DNA from: Bradyrhizobium sp. LLZ17 | Lineage (GTDB): Bacteria; Pseudomonadota; Alphaproteobacteria; Rhizobiales; Xanthobacteraceae | Length of the DNA: 64,000 nucleotides | Reading direction: 5' to 3' | Assembly (NCBI RefSeq): GCF_041200145.1 | Contig: NZ_CP165734.1 | Coordinates: forward strand, 434,001-498,000 | Shown: positions 52,925-61,932 of the stretch, in pieces | Numbering within the stretch: position 1 is the first letter of the stretch | How the letters are laid out: every line of letters starts with the position of its first letter | The notes under the pieces: generated by a model | The model's input: the letters and a program-made list of their open reading frames with translations, nothing else | Told to the model about the DNA's origin: nothing | Database searches by the model: none | Translations under genes and position numbers: made by a program

Positions 52925-53584
52925 ATGACCAAGACCGCAATTGCGTACATTCGCGTTTCGACCGTGCGACAGGGGAAATCGGGCCTTGGACTCGAGGCCC
53001 AGCAAGCGGCGCTGGCCCGGTTCGCCGAAGCCGAGGGCTACGACCTAATCCAGACCTTCAAGGAGGTCGAAACCGGTAAGGGTGCAGATGCCCTCGATCG
53101 CCGACCGCAACTCGCGGCGGCGCTGAAGGCGGCTCGGAAGCTCAAATCGCCGATCATTGTTGCCAAGCTCGATCGGCTGAGCCGAGACGTTCACTTCATT
53201 AGCGGGCTAATGGCGCACAAGACGCCGTTCATCGCCGCGGAGTTGGGCGCTGACGCCGACCCGTTCATGTTGCATCTCTACGCCGCGTTGGCTGAAAAAG
53301 AGCGCGCGATGATTTCTCGTCGTACCAGGGACGCGCTGGCGGCCAAGAAAGCCCAGGGTGTCAAGCTGGGCGGACTGAACGCCAAGGGCATCCAGAACCG
53401 CGACGAGGCCAAGGAACGCGCTGAGCAGTTGCGTCCGATCTTCACCGAACTCACGGGCCGATCCGCGCGAGCTATCGCCACGGCACTGAATGAGCGCAAG
53501 ATAGCCACGCCAACCGGTGGGAATTGGCACGCAGCGACTGTAATCCGCGTTCAAAAGCGGATTGCAGAAGGTCGTTCAGCCTGA
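52925..53584 (+). CDS. serine recombinase (resolvase family)
   Basis: 219 residues. Resolvase N-terminal domain with catalytic Ser12 in [30 protein letters not shown] and the E-helix [21 protein letters not shown]-terminal HTH-like part [20 protein letters not shown]. Intact. Small resolvases like this resolve cointegrates or invert DNA; no transposase or terminal inverted repeats were seen, so it is more likely an element-borne recombinase. Possibly the right border of the element. Confidence 0.92.
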   Translation: MTKTAIAYIRVSTVRQGKSGLGLEAQQAALARFAEAEGYDLIQTFKEVETGKGADALDRRPQLAAALKAARKLKSPIIVAKLDRLSRDVHFISGLMAHKTPFIAAELGADADPFMLHLYAALAEKERAMISRRTRDALAAKKAQGVKLGGLNAKGIQNRDEAKERAEQLRPIFTELTGRSARAIATALNERKIATPTGGNWHAATVIRVQKRIAEGRSA

Positions 53585-53671
53585 TGGGCGCAGTTTAGTC
53601 GTCGCCAACATGACTCTTTGTCCATGCTCGCTCACTGATGCGGTTTGCTAGCTGTGAGCTTTCAGGATAGT

Positions 53672-53887
53672 TCAGTAAATGCATTGCCGCACCCAGTAGC
53701 CACCGCTCACCCGTATCCACTGGCATGGGCTTGGAGGTGGCTCCTTGATGATCGGCCACCCGTGAATATCGATATTCGTCGGCGCGGTGATGCCGCGCCA
53801 ATACACCGCATTCGCTTCGGAGGAACGGAAAACGAGGGCAGCCGCTAGACAGACAATGGCAACGCCGACCAAAAACAATCGATGCAT
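53672..53887 (-). CDS. small exported protein
   Basis: 71 residues: a signal peptide (LFLVGVAIVCLAAALVF, cleaved near EANA) and a ~45-residue mature part with two Cys (SPCQWIRVS, VRQCIY). Typical of short periplasmic proteins of Bradyrhizobium with unknown role. ATG 53887. Confidence 0.6.
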   Translation of the reverse strand: MHRLFLVGVAIVCLAAALVFRSSEANAVYWRGITAPTNIDIHGWPIIKEPPPSPCQWIRVSGGYWVRQCIY

Positions 53888-54041
53888 TGGTTCTATCCGC
53901 CGAGATAAGTGGTTCCCGATGTTACCCCGGCTCCGCGACTAGGCCAAGAGACGGCGCCATATCGACAAGCGCGCTAAAATTCCTTGAGCAGGCTTTCTTG
54001 TCCTACCCCTCTTTATCCCTTGAGGGTATGCGGAGGGACTC

Positions 54042-54785
54042 TCAAAATGTCTGGGATATTAAAACGCGAGATCGGGCTGCATTCATAGAAAAGATCTCTT
54101 CGACTTCGAGACGCATGGTATCGCGGCATTCGCACGCCACCGTTGCGAGCCGCGATGGGTCGATCTCGATTTCGCCTCGCCGTACAGATCTGATCGCTCC
54201 GGAAGCGCGCAGGTTGCGCATCAGGAGCGTCACCGTCGTTCGTCGCACACCCAGTATTTGCGAAAGCGCCTCCTGGGTGAGCGGGAGGACGTCGTGGTCG
54301 ATGCGGTCGCGAAGATGGAGCAGCCAGCGTGCCATGCGGGCTTGAACCGGATGCAGCGCATTGCAGGCTCCGCCGACTTGAAACTGTATCAGCATCGCCT
54401 TGAAGTGAATCTGGACAGCGTGACGGATCGCGAGGCTCCGGCTGAATGCGGTGTGGAATCGCGATGCCGGGATTCGCGAGGCGGTGCCCGCGGCACGAAC
54501 GATGGCAGTAACGGCCGCAGGGGACGGCCCCAGCACGGAAAGAGTGCCTATGGCTCCCTCGCGCCCTATTACGGCGCTGGCGACCGTCTGCCCGTTCGCC
54601 ATATCGATCATCACCGAAATGGCGCCACTATGAGGGAAGAAGACGTGCTCGGTCTGGTCACCCGCCCGCGAGACGACCGCATCCCGATCGAGCGCGACCA
54701 TCTCTAGCTCCGGTGCCAGCAGATCGAGGTCCGCCGCCGGTAGTGCTGCCAGAAGTCGGTTACCAATTCCGCTTGGAAGCGTCAC
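54042..54785 (-). CDS. Crp/Fnr family transcriptional regulator (paralogue)
   Basis: 247 residues, same layout as 39970-40758: N-terminal sensor fold (LLAALPAADLDLLAPELEMV, VFFPHSGAISVMIDMANGQT) and C-terminal HTH (LTQEALSQILGVRRTTVTLL). The two proteins are clearly paralogues, with many matching blocks. They lie on the same strand on the two sides of the integrative element. No heme or Fe-S ligands identified. Confidence 0.87.
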   Translation of the reverse strand: MTLPSGIGNRLLAALPAADLDLLAPELEMVALDRDAVVSRAGDQTEHVFFPHSGAISVMIDMANGQTVASAVIGREGAIGTLSVLGPSPAAVTAIVRAAGTASRIPASRFHTAFSRSLAIRHAVQIHFKAMLIQFQVGGACNALHPVQARMARWLLHLRDRIDHDVLPLTQEALSQILGVRRTTVTLLMRNLRASGAIRSVRRGEIEIDPSRLATVACECRDTMRLEVEEIFSMNAARSRVLISQTF

Positions 54786-55447
54786 TGTAGCCCGCCGCGA
54801 AACATCCGCTGCATGGCATTTCGAGCGGTACAGGGCGGCAGCTTCAAACTTTGTTTAAATCCGCCTACGCTACGCGCTCCGAAAGTCAGTTCAGCTGCGG
54901 AAGCTCTCCATCGCAAAAATAAAACTCCAAACCCGACCGCGAGGCGAATTTCTGTCTCGCAGGATCGTTGAGAGGTTTAGATTCAGGGGCTACGCGGCAC
55001 AATTGCAAAATGCGTATAGGTAACACCATAGGGAGTTCCAATTTCTGGGGCGCGGCAAATGCTGCGGCGATCTCGAAAGGGTGGTGCGCAGAATCACGCC
55101 GCGGACCGCGATCGGCGCGTTGATGCGCGCAAGCTACTGGAAGCTGGCGTCCAGGGACTCCGCCGACCCGTCCCGCCGAGACAGACGATGCCTGCATATC
55201 TCGCGCATGCGGACCAACCAGTCGTTCGGTCCGAAAGGGTGGCATCAGCGAAGTAGCGGCAGTGTTCTATGAGGTCCGCTCAGCGAGGCACGGCGGACCA
55301 GATTTTCTCACGTTGAGTTTTCCGCGTTTCACCCGGAACGGACATCGGGAATTCTGCAAGTGCTGCTCCTGTCGCCTTCCGAGGATGACCTTGGAGGTTA
55401 CAATGACTCATTCATGGTGCTTGGGACGGACGTGAAGTAGTGGCCAT
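54786..55447. other. long intergenic region with a dispersed repeat
   Basis: 662 bp without a firm gene. 54886-55029 could encode a 47-residue peptide (VLPIRILQLCRVAPESKPLN), with weak support. The repeat copy B lies at 55293-55347. The Crp/Fnr promoter is expected near 54790-54860 (AT-rich TTTGTTTAAAT). Confidence 0.35.
55293..55347. repeat. dispersed intergenic repeat, copy B
   Basis: Begins GCGGACCAGATTTTCTCACG and continues with GTTGAGTT and ACCCGGAACGGACATC, matching the stretch at 4534-4591 in the same order. Confidence 0.6.
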
Positions 55448-55970
55448 TCATGCTTCTTGATGGCCGTGCAACCGATGCGGTGCGGGTCCGTGAATGTGAT
55501 CGGCGTAACCATAGGAGCGCCTCCGGAAAACGCAAATCCGCCCGGACGCGACGAAGGTGTCGGCGGCTCTCAGAGGATGAGATCGTGTTGGAAGGGTGGG
55601 TGTCCGCCCTGGCCAGCAGCCTCCTGCTCGCCGAAACGCCAACCCTCCGGCGTTGGATCGGCCCGATGGGGCCATGCGGCTGTGGCGGAATCGTGCTCCG
55701 GATCGAGCACGGCGACGGGGGCCGAGGAAGCGACTGCCGGCGACGTCAGGCGCGCATGTTGTTGTTCCAAACTCGTGTCGAAATGGAAGGCGGACTCGAC
55801 CCGGTCGGCTAAGCCGAGATTGTCGGCGCCGTGGATGACCACGGTCACGACCTGGGGGGTGCCGTCGATCGTGGTCACGGTGAAGGTGTCGGTCAGCGCG
55901 TCACAAGACCTCAAGGCCTGGACCGCAGGGTTGTCGGAATTGAGGACATATGTCCACGTGCCGCAGGTGG

Positions 55971-56999
55971 TCATGGTGAAATTCCCGTAGCCGTGGTCGC
56001 TCCCCTGCGGGCATGTCGTGGCTGTGAAGGTGTCGTCGGGATTATCGACGTCCCTGTCGGACAGAGTGCCGCTGGCGCGTGGCGGGGGGCGCAGGAGTTG
56101 CTTGGCTCGGTCACGCGTGCGCAAATATCGCCGCAGACGACCGCGGCGTCGTTGGCACCCTCGATGGTGACGGTTACCGTCTGTGCCGTGCCGTCAGCGG
56201 CCCTCACGGTGAAATCGTCAGTGAGCGACTGACCTGCGTTCAGCGCCTGCACCGCGCAATTGCCGTTGTCGAGCGCGAAGCTCCAGTGCCCGTCCGCGGT
56301 CATGGTGAAGCTGCCGTAACCGTGGTCGCTCGGCTCTGGACATTTGACGGGAACGAACGCGTTCGACGGGCCGTCGACGTCGGTCGCGGTCAGAAGGCCG
56401 CCCGCGGTTGGGACGCCCTGCGCGGAATTGTGGACCCCGCCCGCTTCGACCACGCGACCATGCGTGTCCCCGGAGATGACGGCCGGATCGTCGGCGCCTT
56501 GGATGGTCATCGTGACGACCTGCGGCGTGCCGCCGATCGTGGTCACGGTGAAGGTGTCGGTCAGGGTCTGGTGCGCTGTAAGCGCCAGCACCGCGGCGCT
56601 GGCGGAATCAAGCGCGTAGGTCCAGTGCCCATCGGACGTCATCGTAAAGCTGCCATAGCCTTTGTCGCTGGCCTGCGGAGAACTCACCGCCGTAAACGTG
56701 TTGGCCGGATCGTCGACATCGGTGTCGGCGAGCTTGCCGGTCGCGGTTGGGACGTCGTGCGCCATGGCCGCCGCCGCGATTGCGGCGGCAGTCATGGCGA
56801 TCGCGGCGACGGATCCGCCGGTCTCACCGCTTATCGCCGCCGCGTCGTCGGTGCCGGCGATGTCGATCGTGAAGGTCTGGCTCGCCGAGGCGAAGCCGTC
56901 GGACGCCGTGATTATGAAGCTGTCGGCGTTCGGCGCCTTCAGCGCGTTGATGGCGTCGTTGTTCGGTACGTAGGCGTAGGAGCCGGTCGCACTGTTCAA
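55971..56999 (-). CDS. VCBS-repeat piece of the same broken gene
   Basis: Open frame carrying three consecutive VCBS repeats (TGKLADTDVDDPANTFTAVS; LLTATDVDGPSNAFVPVK). It has no start signal of its own; its first residues (LNSATGSYAYVPN) are mid-repeat, so it is a part of 55448-57784. Confidence 0.55.
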   Translation of the reverse strand: MNSATGSYAYVPNNDAINALKAPNADSFIITASDGFASASQTFTIDIAGTDDAAAISGETGGSVAAIAMTAAAIAAAAMAHDVPTATGKLADTDVDDPANTFTAVSSPQASDKGYGSFTMTSDGHWTYALDSASAAVLALTAHQTLTDTFTVTTIGGTPQVVTMTIQGADDPAVISGDTHGRVVEAGGVHNSAQGVPTAGGLLTATDVDGPSNAFVPVKCPEPSDHGYGSFTMTADGHWSFALDNGNCAVQALNAGQSLTDDFTVRAADGTAQTVTVTIEGANDAAVVCGDICARVTEPSNSCAPRHAPAALCPTGTSIIPTTPSQPRHARRGATTATGISP

Positions 57000-57784
57000 G
57001 TACAGGATCCGAACGAGCCGGCCTTCTCGACATCATAACTTGCGCCCGCGTCGGTGAAGGGGCCGACCGCGCCGCCCGCGATGCCAAAGGTCGGCGTCGT
57101 GCCGGAGCCGAAGCTCGTGGCCGAGAAGCTGCCGCTGCTCGCCGAGAACTTATCGAACGCGACTGTGTCGATCTCGACCGGGCCCGACCCGAGCGTTAGT
57201 GTCGGTGGCGAATGGATCAAGGGCCCATCCGGCACGATGCTGGCCGGCACCACCAGCCCGGGAAGGGCATGTTGGGGACTGGGCCCGTCCGGCGCCTGGA
57301 AATCGATCGGCTGCGGCGCCTCATCAACCGCTTCGCCCGGAGGCGTGCCGGATCCGGCCGGCCCATGGTCCTTCGAGTAGTTGGCAAGCACGTCCTGCTG
57401 CTGGCGCTGCAGGTCCTCCATCCGTGACGCGTTGTTGCCGATCTGCGCGAAGCTGACGGACGATCCGGTGTTGCTCAGGACGACCGTCTGCCCTGGATCG
57501 TCGACGATGATGTGTCGCGGCACCGCCTCCTTCGTGACGAGTTCGAAGGTGCCATGCTCGAACCCTTTGTAGGTGATGGAGGCGTCGTCGAACACGGCGA
57601 GATCGGGATCAGCCGCCGACGCTTCTTTCACCGCCGACAGGATCAACGCGACGAAGGACAGCCCTCCGGCCCATCCGAGTCCCGCGACGACGGTCGACTC
57701 CACAGCGCGGCGGCCGCTGACGGACGGCGGACTGCGTTGGTCCGGCGCCGGCAAAAGACCACTGAACACACGTGCGAGCGACAT
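56996..57784 (-). CDS. N-terminal piece of the VCBS-repeat protein
   Basis: About 262 residues from ATG 57784 (MSLARVFSGLLPAPDQRSPP). Contains the membrane-like segment, then a Pro/Gly-rich region (PDGPSPQHALPGLVVPAS) and the first repeat start (GGAVGPFTDAGASYDVEKAG). It ends with TGA 5 codons after the expected join. Confidence 0.6.
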   Translation of the reverse strand: MSLARVFSGLLPAPDQRSPPSVSGRRAVESTVVAGLGWAGGLSFVALILSAVKEASAADPDLAVFDDASITYKGFEHGTFELVTKEAVPRHIIVDDPGQTVVLSNTGSSVSFAQIGNNASRMEDLQRQQQDVLANYSKDHGPAGSGTPPGEAVDEAPQPIDFQAPDGPSPQHALPGLVVPASIVPDGPLIHSPPTLTLGSGPVEIDTVAFDKFSASSGSFSATSFGSGTTPTFGIAGGAVGPFTDAGASYDVEKAGSFGSCT

Positions 57785-58078
57785 CCTGAACGCCTCGCAT
57801 ACTGCCGCTTCCGCCGAAGAGATCGATGTAGCGTGAGTCAACGCGTCGGGGTTTCCGGATCGACGCCCCAAAGTAGGCTTTCTCGTCCCGGCGCCCCTGC
57901 ACCGCAATGTCGACTCAGTACGCGCAAATGCGCTCTTTTGTTAGCGCGGAGCGGTCAGGACCGCCGTCCGCCTTGACTAAAAAGGGGTAGTCACATTTTG
58001 CGATATGGTGCGCCGGGCGCGGCTCTGGCAACATTGGCGCCGGGGTGGATCGGGCTCTCAACTGACGGGAGCGGCCGC

Positions 58079-58699
58079 ATGCGCGGACAAAGGACGGTTG
58101 CAGGGCTTCTGGGCCTTTTGCTCGTGACGGTGGCGTGTTCGCCTGCGCCGGTTCGGGCGCAGGACGTCAAGCCGATCGGCAAGGTCGTGACCGTCGCTGG
58201 CAAGGCAATGATCGAGCATATCGATGCCGCGGTTGTGCAGGCGAGACTGTCCGACGATGGGGCCAGCGCGAAGGTCGGCGATCCAATCTATCGGGGCGAC
58301 GTCGTCAGGACCGGCGCCGACGGCCGCCTCGGCATCAATTTCGCGGACGGCAGCTCCTTCAGCCTGTCGAGCAACGCCAGCATGGAAATGAACGAGTTCG
58401 TCTACGATCCGGACGGCAAGGACAATTCAACCTTGATCAGCCTGACCAGAGGCACCTTCACCTTCGTCGCCGGCAGCGTCGCCAAGACCGGAAGCATGAA
58501 GGTGGACACGCCCGTGGCGACGTTGGGGATCCGGGGCACCACGCCTCACATCGAGATCTCCGACGACGGCACGGTCAAGTTCGCCACCCTGATCGAGGAG
58601 GGCAAGGACGCCGTCATGAAGCGCAAGGCCGGTCCGGCTGTTGCGCCTCCCCGGCAGCGGAGGGCCGACCGCGCGCTCGGCGTCTGCCGGGGATGCTGA
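58079..58699 (+). CDS. FecR-domain protein
   Basis: 206 residues from ATG 58079. Signal peptide with a Cys (LLLVTVACSPAPVRA), possibly a lipoprotein. Then a FecR domain (DPIYRGDVVRTGADGRLGIN, GSSFSLSSNASMEMNEFVYD, TPVATLGIRGTT). FecR domains bind the periplasmic side of signalling systems or carry glycan. Stop overlaps the start of the TPR gene (ATGCTGA), so the two are translationally coupled. Divergent from the VCBS gene; similar neighbourhoods of FecR, TPR and VCBS genes occur in Rhizobiales. Confidence 0.85.
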   Translation: MRGQRTVAGLLGLLLVTVACSPAPVRAQDVKPIGKVVTVAGKAMIEHIDAAVVQARLSDDGASAKVGDPIYRGDVVRTGADGRLGINFADGSSFSLSSNASMEMNEFVYDPDGKDNSTLISLTRGTFTFVAGSVAKTGSMKVDTPVATLGIRGTTPHIEISDDGTVKFATLIEEGKDAVMKRKAGPAVAPPRQRRADRALGVCRGC

Positions 58700-59520
58700 A
58701 GGTCTTCGGGACGGCGCCGGTGATGATCCTGTTACTGGTCGCCCCCGCGTCGGCGCAGAAGCCGGAAGGTCAATTCCGGAACGTCGAGCTCTGCAACGCC
58801 ACCTCATCGCCCGACCGCAGGATCGAGGCCTGTTCAGCCTTCATCGTAGGCGGCCGTGGTGGGCCGCAGGCCATGGCCATCGCCCACAACAACCGCGGCA
58901 TCGCCTACGCGGCGAAGGCCGACTACGACCGCGCCATCGCCGACTTCGACGCGGCCATCGACATTGATCCGAGCTTTGCCAAGCCCGTCAACAACCGCGG
59001 CGCGGCGAGACTGAGGACAGGGGACTACGACGCCGCGATGGAGGATTTCGACCGGGCCATCGCGCTCCAGCCGGCCTACCCCGGCGCCTTCGTCAACCGC
59101 GCCGAGGTCTGGCTGAAGAAGGGCGATCTCGTACGCGCCGAAAGCGACTACGCCACGGCGACTCGTCTGAACGCCGACATGGAAGGGGCCTGGAGCGGCC
59201 TTTGCTGGATCCGGGCGAGCACGGGCGACCCGCAAGGCGCGGTGGAAGCCTGCGACAGGGCGATCGGGTCGGGCGCGCATACGGCCGCGACCTACGATTC
59301 CCGCGCGCTCGCCCACCTGAAAGCCGGACGGACCGACGCGGCCATCGCCGACTACGACGCCGCACTGCGCATCGACCCCGGGTTTGCCGCAGCGCTATAT
59401 GGCCGGGGCCGGGCGAAGATCCGCAGAGGCGAGACGGTTTCCGGAGAAGCCGATGTCGCGGCCGCGAAAGATATCCGGAGCGACATCGGCGAGGAATTCG
59501 CGCGCTACGGGGTACGGTAG
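58693..59520 (+). CDS. exported TPR-repeat protein
   Basis: 275 residues from ATG 58693. Signal peptide (VFGTAPVMILLLVAPASA) then six or so TPR units (NNRGIAYAAKADYDRAIADF, NNRGAARLRTGDYDAAMEDF, YDSRALAHLKAGRTDAAIAD). Two Cys lie between signal and TPRs (LCNATSS, EACSAF). Probably a periplasmic scaffold working with the FecR protein, whose gene it overlaps. Confidence 0.88.
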   Translation: MLKVFGTAPVMILLLVAPASAQKPEGQFRNVELCNATSSPDRRIEACSAFIVGGRGGPQAMAIAHNNRGIAYAAKADYDRAIADFDAAIDIDPSFAKPVNNRGAARLRTGDYDAAMEDFDRAIALQPAYPGAFVNRAEVWLKKGDLVRAESDYATATRLNADMEGAWSGLCWIRASTGDPQGAVEACDRAIGSGAHTAATYDSRALAHLKAGRTDAAIADYDAALRIDPGFAAALYGRGRAKIRRGETVSGEADVAAAKDIRSDIGEEFARYGVR

Positions 59521-59827
59521 TCCGTCCTCAACGCGTGCTCGTCGGAGAATGCCTTCGCCGCCGCGACGCTCGCGCTGGTGGGAGCTAATAACTACGGGCG
59601 ATGCACAACGCGCTGCACTTGAACTGCGGCCATTTACCCTTTCGCCGAGTTGGAATGCCAAACTCGTTAAGAGCTGCTGCAAGCTCCCTCAGCGTACGCA
59701 GCGAGCCTTAGCTCCGCTCATCGGGGCTACGTCGACAGCGATGTCCTTAGCGCGATTTTGCGGGGCTTCTCACGCCCATTCCCGTGTTTTGCTCCCAGCA
59801 CGACAACTCAATCACGAGCGGTGGGCA
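59521..59827. other. intergenic stretch after the TPR gene
   Basis: No supported gene, hairpin or known repeat. It ends where the ABC_sub_bind relic begins. Confidence 0.3.
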
Positions 59828-59961
59828 GATGAATACCAAGCGATCTCCCAGTGGAGTTTCCCACCAAGCTCGAACTGATAGTCAACAACAAGGCCGCCAA
59901 GGCGCTCGGATTGGAAATTCCACTGTCTGTCCTTGTGAGGGCCGATGGAGTGATCGAGTGA
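59828..59961 (+). pseudogene. C-terminal relic of an ABC_sub_bind substrate-binding protein
   Basis: The last ~43 codons of a gene: [20 protein letters not shown], then [20 protein letters not shown] and a stop. This is the characteristic end of the PF04392 (ABC_sub_bind) proteins that are very numerous in Bradyrhizobium (…LPVxQPTKxELxINLKTAKALGL…). The rest of the ~330-residue protein is absent, so this is a leftover. Confidence 0.75.
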
Positions 59962-60320
59962 AGTCTGAAGTCATCGCGCCAAGCGGGCCCTTGGTCTCAC
60001 CATTCCAAGCTCCGTCCTTTTGCGAGCCGACGAATTGGTCGAGTGACGCCGTTCAGTCTCAAAAAACATATGCGCAAACTCAAGACCCGAACTTCCGCTA
60101 TTGGCCCGAATGCGAAGTTTGCCGCTGCACCGACAAAGTCAGCTTGTCAGCAGACCGGAAGCCATCAGCCCTGTGCCTAACCCGCGCTTTTGACCGATGC
60201 CAGACATCATTGCCCAATAGACATGCCCAAGGTCCGGCCATAGGCTTTCTGCTGATACTTCGGTACGGATGAGCTGAGCCGTCCCGCGATCTTTTCTATG
60301 GCGTCACGGAAGGCACTACA
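59962..60320. other. intergenic region with a diverged repeat
   Basis: Near 60104-60250 lies a diverged relative of the 98-bp repeat (TTGGCCCGAATGCGAAG). The cupin promoter is expected after 60250. No gene. Confidence 0.4.
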
Positions 60321-60746
60321 ATGGCTGAACTTATCAAGGTTGGCGAAATGCAATTGCGGTTTTTGCGCACCAAGTATGATACCAGCGGGGCGCTTGATAT
60401 GTTTGAGGTGGTGATCCCGCCCAACTCCCGTATGCCGGTCCCGCACCATCACCGTGACTGGGAAGAAACGATCTATGGTCTTGAGGGCGTCATCACCTGG
60501 ACGGTCGCCGGCAAGCGCATCGAGATCAAGCCCGGAGACGATCTCTTCATCCCGCGCGGTGTTGTCCACGGGTTCGTCAACGAGACGCAGGCGATTGCGA
60601 AAATGCTTTGCGTTCTCACGCCAGGCGTTCTCGGGCCGGAAGTCTTCCGAGAAATGGCGATAGCCGTCGGCGGCCCTGCGCCTCCTGATCCTGCCCGGAT
60701 GGGCGAGATCATGAAACGTCACGGCCTGATACCTGCGCCATCTTGA
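60321..60746 (+). CDS. cupin-domain protein
   Basis: 141 residues. One conserved cupin barrel: motif 1 PVPHHHRDWEETIYGLEG and motif 2 PGDDLFIPRGVVHGFVN, giving three His and one Glu for a metal. Single-domain cupins include dioxygenases, isomerases and non-enzymatic binders, so no reaction is assigned. The tail has a Pro-rich segment (GGPAPPDPARM). Stands alone. Confidence 0.87.
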   Translation: MAELIKVGEMQLRFLRTKYDTSGALDMFEVVIPPNSRMPVPHHHRDWEETIYGLEGVITWTVAGKRIEIKPGDDLFIPRGVVHGFVNETQAIAKMLCVLTPGVLGPEVFREMAIAVGGPAPPDPARMGEIMKRHGLIPAPS

Positions 60747-61088
60747 TTAAGTAGGCCGGCTGCATTCGCGCTCTGCTCGCGAACCGCGTGTTATTTGTGA
60801 ATGTCGCTTGTTGGCCCACCCAACTCGGACCTCCCGACCGGCGCCCGTGATGTCCGCCCGGTGCTCAACCCGAAGTGAGCAGCCGAGGATACGGAAAGCC
60901 GCTTGTGACCCAACGCGGACATTGGGCCTAGCTCGACAGCAGCCCGACCAACCCCGGCAGACAGGTCCCGTTGGGAGTGCCGATGCCAAGACACCACCTA
61001 CGCATAATCGCGCCATCTACGAACGGTCGCAGTCATGTAGCAGATTGCTGGGTCGCAAAATCAATGCACTCAAGAGCTACGTGCGGGC
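60747..61088. other. intergenic region with degenerate repeat pieces
   Basis: Contains GCGGACATTGGGCC- and CTTGTTGGCCCA-type blocks near 60805-60930, like those of the dispersed rhizobial repeats, but no gene. Confidence 0.35.
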
Positions 61089-61505
61089 TCATGACTTGGG
61101 CGGCGTGAGGCCGCCCAACTGGATCATGAGACCGAGAAAATCTGCACTGGACCAACGTTCAACAACACGGTCGCCAGAGAAGCGCATCATCGTGATACCC
61201 GGCAGCACTATTGGCCGGCCGGTCGTTGCAACTCCCATGAAGGAACCCCGGTGTAGACCTGTCATGGTAAAACGGCAGCAATAAAGATCGCCGTCCGTCA
61301 TTACTTCATGGAATTCCAACGGGGGAGGATCGCCGAACGAAGACCAAATCTGTTGGTAGAACCCGCTCACGTCGGCCTTGCTCATAGGCTCGGGCGCGTA
61401 ACCGTGCAGCTTGATTGTCTCGTCATAGAGCCTGAGATATCCCGGCAGATCGCCTTCATTCCAACGCTGACGCGCCTCTTCAACACGGCTGGCGATCGCA
61501 TTCAT
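61089..61505 (-). CDS. SnoaL-like ester-cyclase/NTF2-fold protein
   Basis: 138 residues, NTF2-like fold: RVEEARQRWNEGDLPGYLRL, then FYQQIWSSFGDPPPLEFHEV, GSFMGVATTGRPIVLPGITM and a terminal strand WSSADFLGLMIQLG. The pattern is that of SnoaL/ester cyclase proteins of polyketide and detoxification pathways; most bacterial members have no known substrate. Single gene. Confidence 0.82.
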   Translation of the reverse strand: MNAIASRVEEARQRWNEGDLPGYLRLYDETIKLHGYAPEPMSKADVSGFYQQIWSSFGDPPPLEFHEVMTDGDLYCCRFTMTGLHRGSFMGVATTGRPIVLPGITMMRFSGDRVVERWSSADFLGLMIQLGGLTPPKS

Positions 61506-61932
61506 TGCTGCCTCCTATCGCAGTCACTGAATTATTCATTCTGTCCGTTCAAATTCTCAAACCCGCCGGCCAAGCGTGTTATTCATCGTCAATTACCGCG
61601 TAGCCGCAGCAGCAGGCTAAAGGAATGCAACAATTGCGAAAAGGGCCGAGAAGTCTCTTTCTGTCCCATCTGCGACTTCGGAGGGCATCCGCTCATCGCC
61701 GATGTGGGCGGTGAACCGAACATCAGGCGGCCAGCCGCCTAATAGCTACGTGCTCTAGTCCGGCGCCGGACCACGAAAATAGTTTGTTAGCTTGTGCGTG
61801 TGAAACTTGGAGCGTGCCGATTACCGCCGATTGCGGCACATGGAATGGGAATACCGGCCCCGGCTGTTTTCTCCCAACCTGCGGCCGGGACCGTTTGAAC
61901 TTGTGAGGCATCGTTCAACCCGGTCCACAACA
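61506..61932. other. intergenic stretch, no supported gene
   Basis: Short frames only; an 86-codon frame from 61807 overlaps the small protein below but its first 42 codons look non-coding. Nothing else seen. Confidence 0.3.

Larger units (their letters stand above)
55448..57784 (-). pseudogene. VCBS-repeat surface protein (adhesin-like), three frame breaks
   Basis: One gene in four pieces, each join requiring one added base: 57784 to about 57005, then to about 56085, then to about 55575, then to 55448. N-terminus: a hydrophobic segment (VVAGLGWAGGLSFVALILSA) and a conserved DDASITYKGFEHGTFELVTK. Then four VCBS/cadherin-like repeats of ~110 residues (marker: GYGSFTMTSDGHWTYALD, LTDTFTVTTIGGTPQVVT). 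The C-terminus ends YGYADHIHGPAP. Such proteins are exported by type I secretion and mediate surface attachment. No T1SS genes are in the window. It is divergent from a FecR/TPR pair. Confidence 0.75.

Noticed and set aside
52925..53584. Serine recombinase as part of a Tn3-type transposon
   Set aside because: No transposase gene, terminal inverted repeats or res-like site were seen nearby.
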